Of a DNA stretch of 64,000 nt, positions 60,521 to 64,000 are shown piece by piece. Positions within the stretch are counted from its first letter, which is position 1, and each line of letters starts with the position of its first letter. The stretch covers positions 898,001 through 962,000 of the forward strand of contig JASFXZ010000033.1 in NCBI GenBank assembly GCA_032209605.1, read 5' to 3'. The stretch comes from Mactromeris polynyma (lineage: Eukaryota; Mollusca; Bivalvia; Venerida; Mactridae). The notes beneath the pieces are model-generated. The model was not told the DNA's origin. It worked only from the letters and a program-made list of their open reading frames with translations, and made no database searches. The position numbers were made by a program, and so were the translations under genes.

Positions 60521-60855
60521 ACGTGCCGCTTTGATAACTTCTGGCTGAATGAGTTACTGTCGTTTGTTGCTAACCACGACAGTTAAATCCGTTGCGTTTG
60601 TTATAATGAATGACTCTTTACTTCAAATCGAGTAGGATGTATGCGGCACACAAAGAACACGGCCTCCACAACAGTACACGAAGATGAGGAGAAGATGTAT
60701 ACACTGTATGTACAAGTAAACATATACAAAGGTAAAGCGACACATGCTAAACAATAAAGCCATGGCCCATGTGGGGGACATATTTTCATTTCTGACCGAA
60801 GCGAAAGTTTTCATTTTCTGACCGAAGCGAAAATACGATTCTAAATGAGCGATGA
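60521..60855. other. Intergenic DNA
   Basis: No gene supported. A local direct repeat 'ctgaccgaagcgaaa' occurs twice at about 60796-60831, separated by 'gttttcattt'. Confidence 0.45.
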
Positions 60856-61450
60856 AATTGGTACAGCAAACGCCATATTCACAAGACAGTGCCTCCCCCA
60901 CACAGACCCCGGGAAACATCAGCAAATATAAGACTTTTGACTTGAGAAGATGTAAGGACAAACACCTTTGATGATTAATTCCCCTTGTTTGTCCTTTTTG
61001 ATTCTCCTAGTGAACACTTAAGCCTCTGTTCCCTTACGTGTGTACCATTGAGCCTCCTCAAATGCCTTATGTTTTATGGAGTGTTGTTTTCCCGGAGGTC
61101 TGTGTGAGGAAGCACTTTCTTATGTATAAGGCTTTCCCTGTAGCAACTTATTTTTTTTCTCTTTTAAACGAATTAACTGACTGAGGGGTGGGGGCAGGAT
61201 GATAAAAGGACAATTTTGCCAAGGATCGAAAGTGGGGAGAACACGAACATTATGTTACACCAAACAATCTGATAAGGGAATAGGGAAAACTTAATATTTT
61301 TCTTAAAATATATGGAAAACATAACAACATAGTGATTTACAGTCTTGGAAATGTCAGTCAAACACTGGGGATTTAAATCGATTTAACAGGTAGTGTACCT
61401 CAAACGTAACTGCTATATTTTGGTCATATATTTCCTACAAGTACACATAC
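60856..61450. repeat. Compound R1 elements in opposite orientations
   Basis: A plus-strand R1 head at 60860-60965 ('aaacgccatattcacaagac') meets a reversed R1 segment at about 60975-61160 ('ggtctgtgtgaggaagcac', 'ttccctgtagcaactta'). A plus-strand R1 tail follows ('actggggatttaaatcgatt') to about 61440. This is consistent with one R1 inserted, inverted, into another. Confidence 0.65.
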
Positions 61451-64000
61451 ATTGACCGATGCAAATTATTCCTAAGTCTCTGTTGCCGTTGCAAATGGTA
61501 GTTTGAAGGGCGCAACACAATGACATAAGATAACGTAAGGTCAATATCCTTCTGTTGTCCTTCCATACCAACCCTTCCCATTTTGAGGAACGACTAGATG
61601 TCTACCTTCAGCATATTTAAGGCATTGCTATTGCCGTTTTTAAGCCGTTCCTATCTCGGCAGTTCCTCTACACGATAGTGTCATTCAAGAAAGAACAATC
61701 ATTCATGAGAACAGAATAAAGACGAGACACCAAATGTTTCATTCACAAGAGGGATTAATTAAGAAGTAAACAAACTAATTACTTTTACTGTGCCGCTTAA
61801 ACAATGAGAAGGAATTGTTAGGAGTTCTCACCAAAAATAAATCAGGAATCGGAACCGTCAAACGTGGTAATTAGTTTCGAAGTGTGCTGTCATTCGGGAT
61901 AATTTTAAACTAAAAGGTGTGAACTACGAAACCTAGCAGCTAGACATAAACACGGTACCCTAGCTAAGAGAAAAAAAACCAATAAGTGAAAAGATTCAAA
62001 TTCGTCTGAGCAACACCGTAAACCAGATATCACCCTGTTAGACTGTGAATTTGTCTCAGTAGCAAAAAGTGGTCCCGAACTAATACCTAAATATATTGTC
62101 GCTACTGCTATAAACGTATGTCACTTGGAGAATAAATGAATTTATCAGTATTGTAGTAGAGACTGTAGAGTCATTCACGAGTTGTGACGCGGGATGTCAT
62201 TGACGATGGGTGTGCAGAGAAACTTTTATCTTTTATTGTTCAAAGTCATTATAGTCGGAATAATTATGACTGATTTATGTGAAGGGGAAATAAAGCCATA
62301 CAAAAGGTAAACTTGTAGAAACTGATTTTGTTATTTTTTTTGTTATAGAACAAATTATTACCGAACGACTTAGCGTTATGTACTATGACTCCGTCAAAAA
62401 ACACTTTAAATTTTTTGTTCTTAAGGGGTCAATAATGGAGCGAAATTCGATTTGGAATCAATTAAGATTAAATTTAAAAATGAAAATGTTAGTGCGTGTT
62501 TTTATTTAGCTAACATTGCATACAATAAGCAACAGTCTAAACTATTTCTTCACGTTGGGGAACACTATTACAAATATACATCTTCTTTTACGATTAATGA
62601 CATTGTAAGTTTTTGGAATCAAATTAAACTAACGTGTTCATTGGATTATGATCTGTGTATAACCCGGTAATTTGTGTATAACTCGGGCAAATTCTGTCTA
62701 TTTTCGGGGTAATCCATTTAGATGCCCATAATATCGAGGTACGGCGCGAACTAAAGTATCTAAGTTTTTAAGAAAACACGATAGTTTTACTCCAAACAAT
62801 CGATATGAAATTTAAATTTTGAGAAAATGAGCTTAAATTTATTTTTCAAAATTACATTTTGTTTCAAACTAAATTAAAAGTTTTTTTCAGACGCAAACCA
62901 CATTTTGAAATACGTGTATTTTGAAAATATTGCCAACTTATGAAGAGCGCGTAACTGATATAATGTAATATATTATTGTCTCTAATTAAACTGTGTATTA
63001 ATTGTGCATCTATTAAACGTGTGTGTATACATAAAGACTGAGGCTAGATTTTTACCGCACATTTACAGTTCAATGTCTGATATATACACTCACACAAAGT
63101 TCTAACGCATCATATTTAAATTTGATATAATTTTCTTAATTCTGTACTTTTATTTTTTATGTTATTCTGTTTTTTTTTAAACATACATACATAATATATA
63201 AGAGATAAATCATATACATTGTACATATAAATGCATAATAAACGTGGCAGTTGTTAAAGATATACTACATTGTAGTATTAATTCTGTACTATAACTGTTA
63301 TGAAAATTCAGGTTTCTGATCATATAGCATTATATTTTTAAAAACCTTTCGCAAATATTTTAATCGATGTTAAGTACAGCCAAGCGGAATGAATGATCGA
63401 ATTTCGGTATTTTTGACTTGCTGCTTTTATTTGGCTGCTTTTCACATGATTTCTTTTTCAAATTGTGTTGGTTTGTATTACAGTCGTTTTTTAAAAACAT
63501 TATGTTTTGAGTGAAAAATGGTCCAAAAAAATATGAGGGGACTATTTGTCCACTGAAATGATGAAACATAGTATGCCCTTTCGTAAATGTGGCTAAAATT
63601 GCATTTCCTGTAGGACTAGAAGTAAAATATTTTGTACTCCTAAAGATGCTTAATTGAATCTAACAACGGCGTTATTTATTTGAGCTTGTTACGCGAGATT
63701 TCCACTCGGATCCAAGTAAAAACTGTAAATTTTAAAAGACCGGAAGTGGAATCGGAAGAGTCCGTTTCCTTCGTCTCGACACCAGTTAAGGGGACTCGTG
63801 TAATGCTGCTAATAGGCAGAAAATCATAAACCATAGGTGACTTGCACACGCTCAGTTATTAATTACATACTCGTAGAACATATTTTTTAGTTTTTTTTTA
63901 AATACCAATTGAACTTTTATTAAAACAATTAGTTATTTTTCCTGTAAGATTTATTCACGTTTAATTGCTGGACCTTATTCAAGCACTTCTTTGTTGCTAG
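61451..64000. other. AT-rich DNA, no supported gene
   Basis: No family repeats or domains are recognised. A plus-strand frame at 62452-62670 (MESIKIKFKNENVSACF..., 72 aa) has protein-like composition and hydrophobic spacing, but I do not recognise it and there is no visible exon structure around it. Confidence 0.4.

Noticed and set aside
62452..62670. 72-codon plus-strand frame with protein-like composition
   Set aside because: Not recognised and unsupported by splice signals or a second copy; a BLASTP hit would change this.

Overview
The window looks like AT-rich nuclear DNA from a mollusc, most likely a bivalve. The evidence is a spliced gene family with a canonical GT-AG intron, plus interspersed repeats of a type I recognise from bivalve genomes: repeats carrying 'aaggtcaaggtcac' and 'gagcacaaagtgctc' motifs, and a tRNA-derived SINE ending in an 'actgaaat...ggcgttaa' tail. 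There is no operon, no bacterial gene and no rRNA. Species assignment is inference.

The backbone is a minus-strand tandem array of one gene family: RING-less tripartite-motif-like proteins with B-box 1, B-box 2, coiled coil and NHL-like beta-propeller. Each gene has two coding exons. Exon 1 (338 nt) encodes both zinc fingers as far as the second-last ligand of B-box 2. A phase-2 intron follows, and exon 2 (about 1360 nt) encodes the rest. Three copies look intact: 2374-5163 (566 aa), 9871-13437 (565 aa) and 29870-35491 (566 aa). A fourth, 48314-51210, has an open exon 2 but a nonsense codon in exon 1 and a deletion beside the splice acceptor. Five others are relics: exon-1 remains near 1 kb, a scrap at 15.9 kb, a 3' end at 18.9 kb, a large broken copy at 19.3-23.65 kb split by a LINE, and a 3' half at 40 kb. 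Flanks are shared between units in different combinations, so the array grew by repeated segmental duplication and exchange.

The rest is mobile and repetitive DNA. Elements with readable ends are: a TIR element of 1877 bp with a THAP-like start (24938-26814); a 964-bp MITE with 33-bp TIRs and 7-bp target duplications (27933-28896); a 2360-bp TIR element in the third gene's intron carrying a spaced array of a 14-mer (32182-34541); a 530-bp unclassified repeat with 8-bp target duplications (47293-47822), the most complete of about 12 relatives called R1 here; and a 1956-bp foldback element built of inverted 158-bp tandem repeats (57661-59616). There are also a 55-bp satellite (52.6-53.5 kb), a 41-bp minisatellite (46.15-46.56 kb), a LINE 3' fragment, a probable retroelement tail ending in (TAA)n, and a SINE at 60.26 kb. 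The array ends near 55.64 kb; from there to 64 kb I see repeats and no supportable gene.

The intact genes probably encode cytoplasmic scaffold proteins that recognise ligands through the propeller. Bivalve TRIM-like expansions are usually discussed in innate immunity, but nothing here shows that directly.
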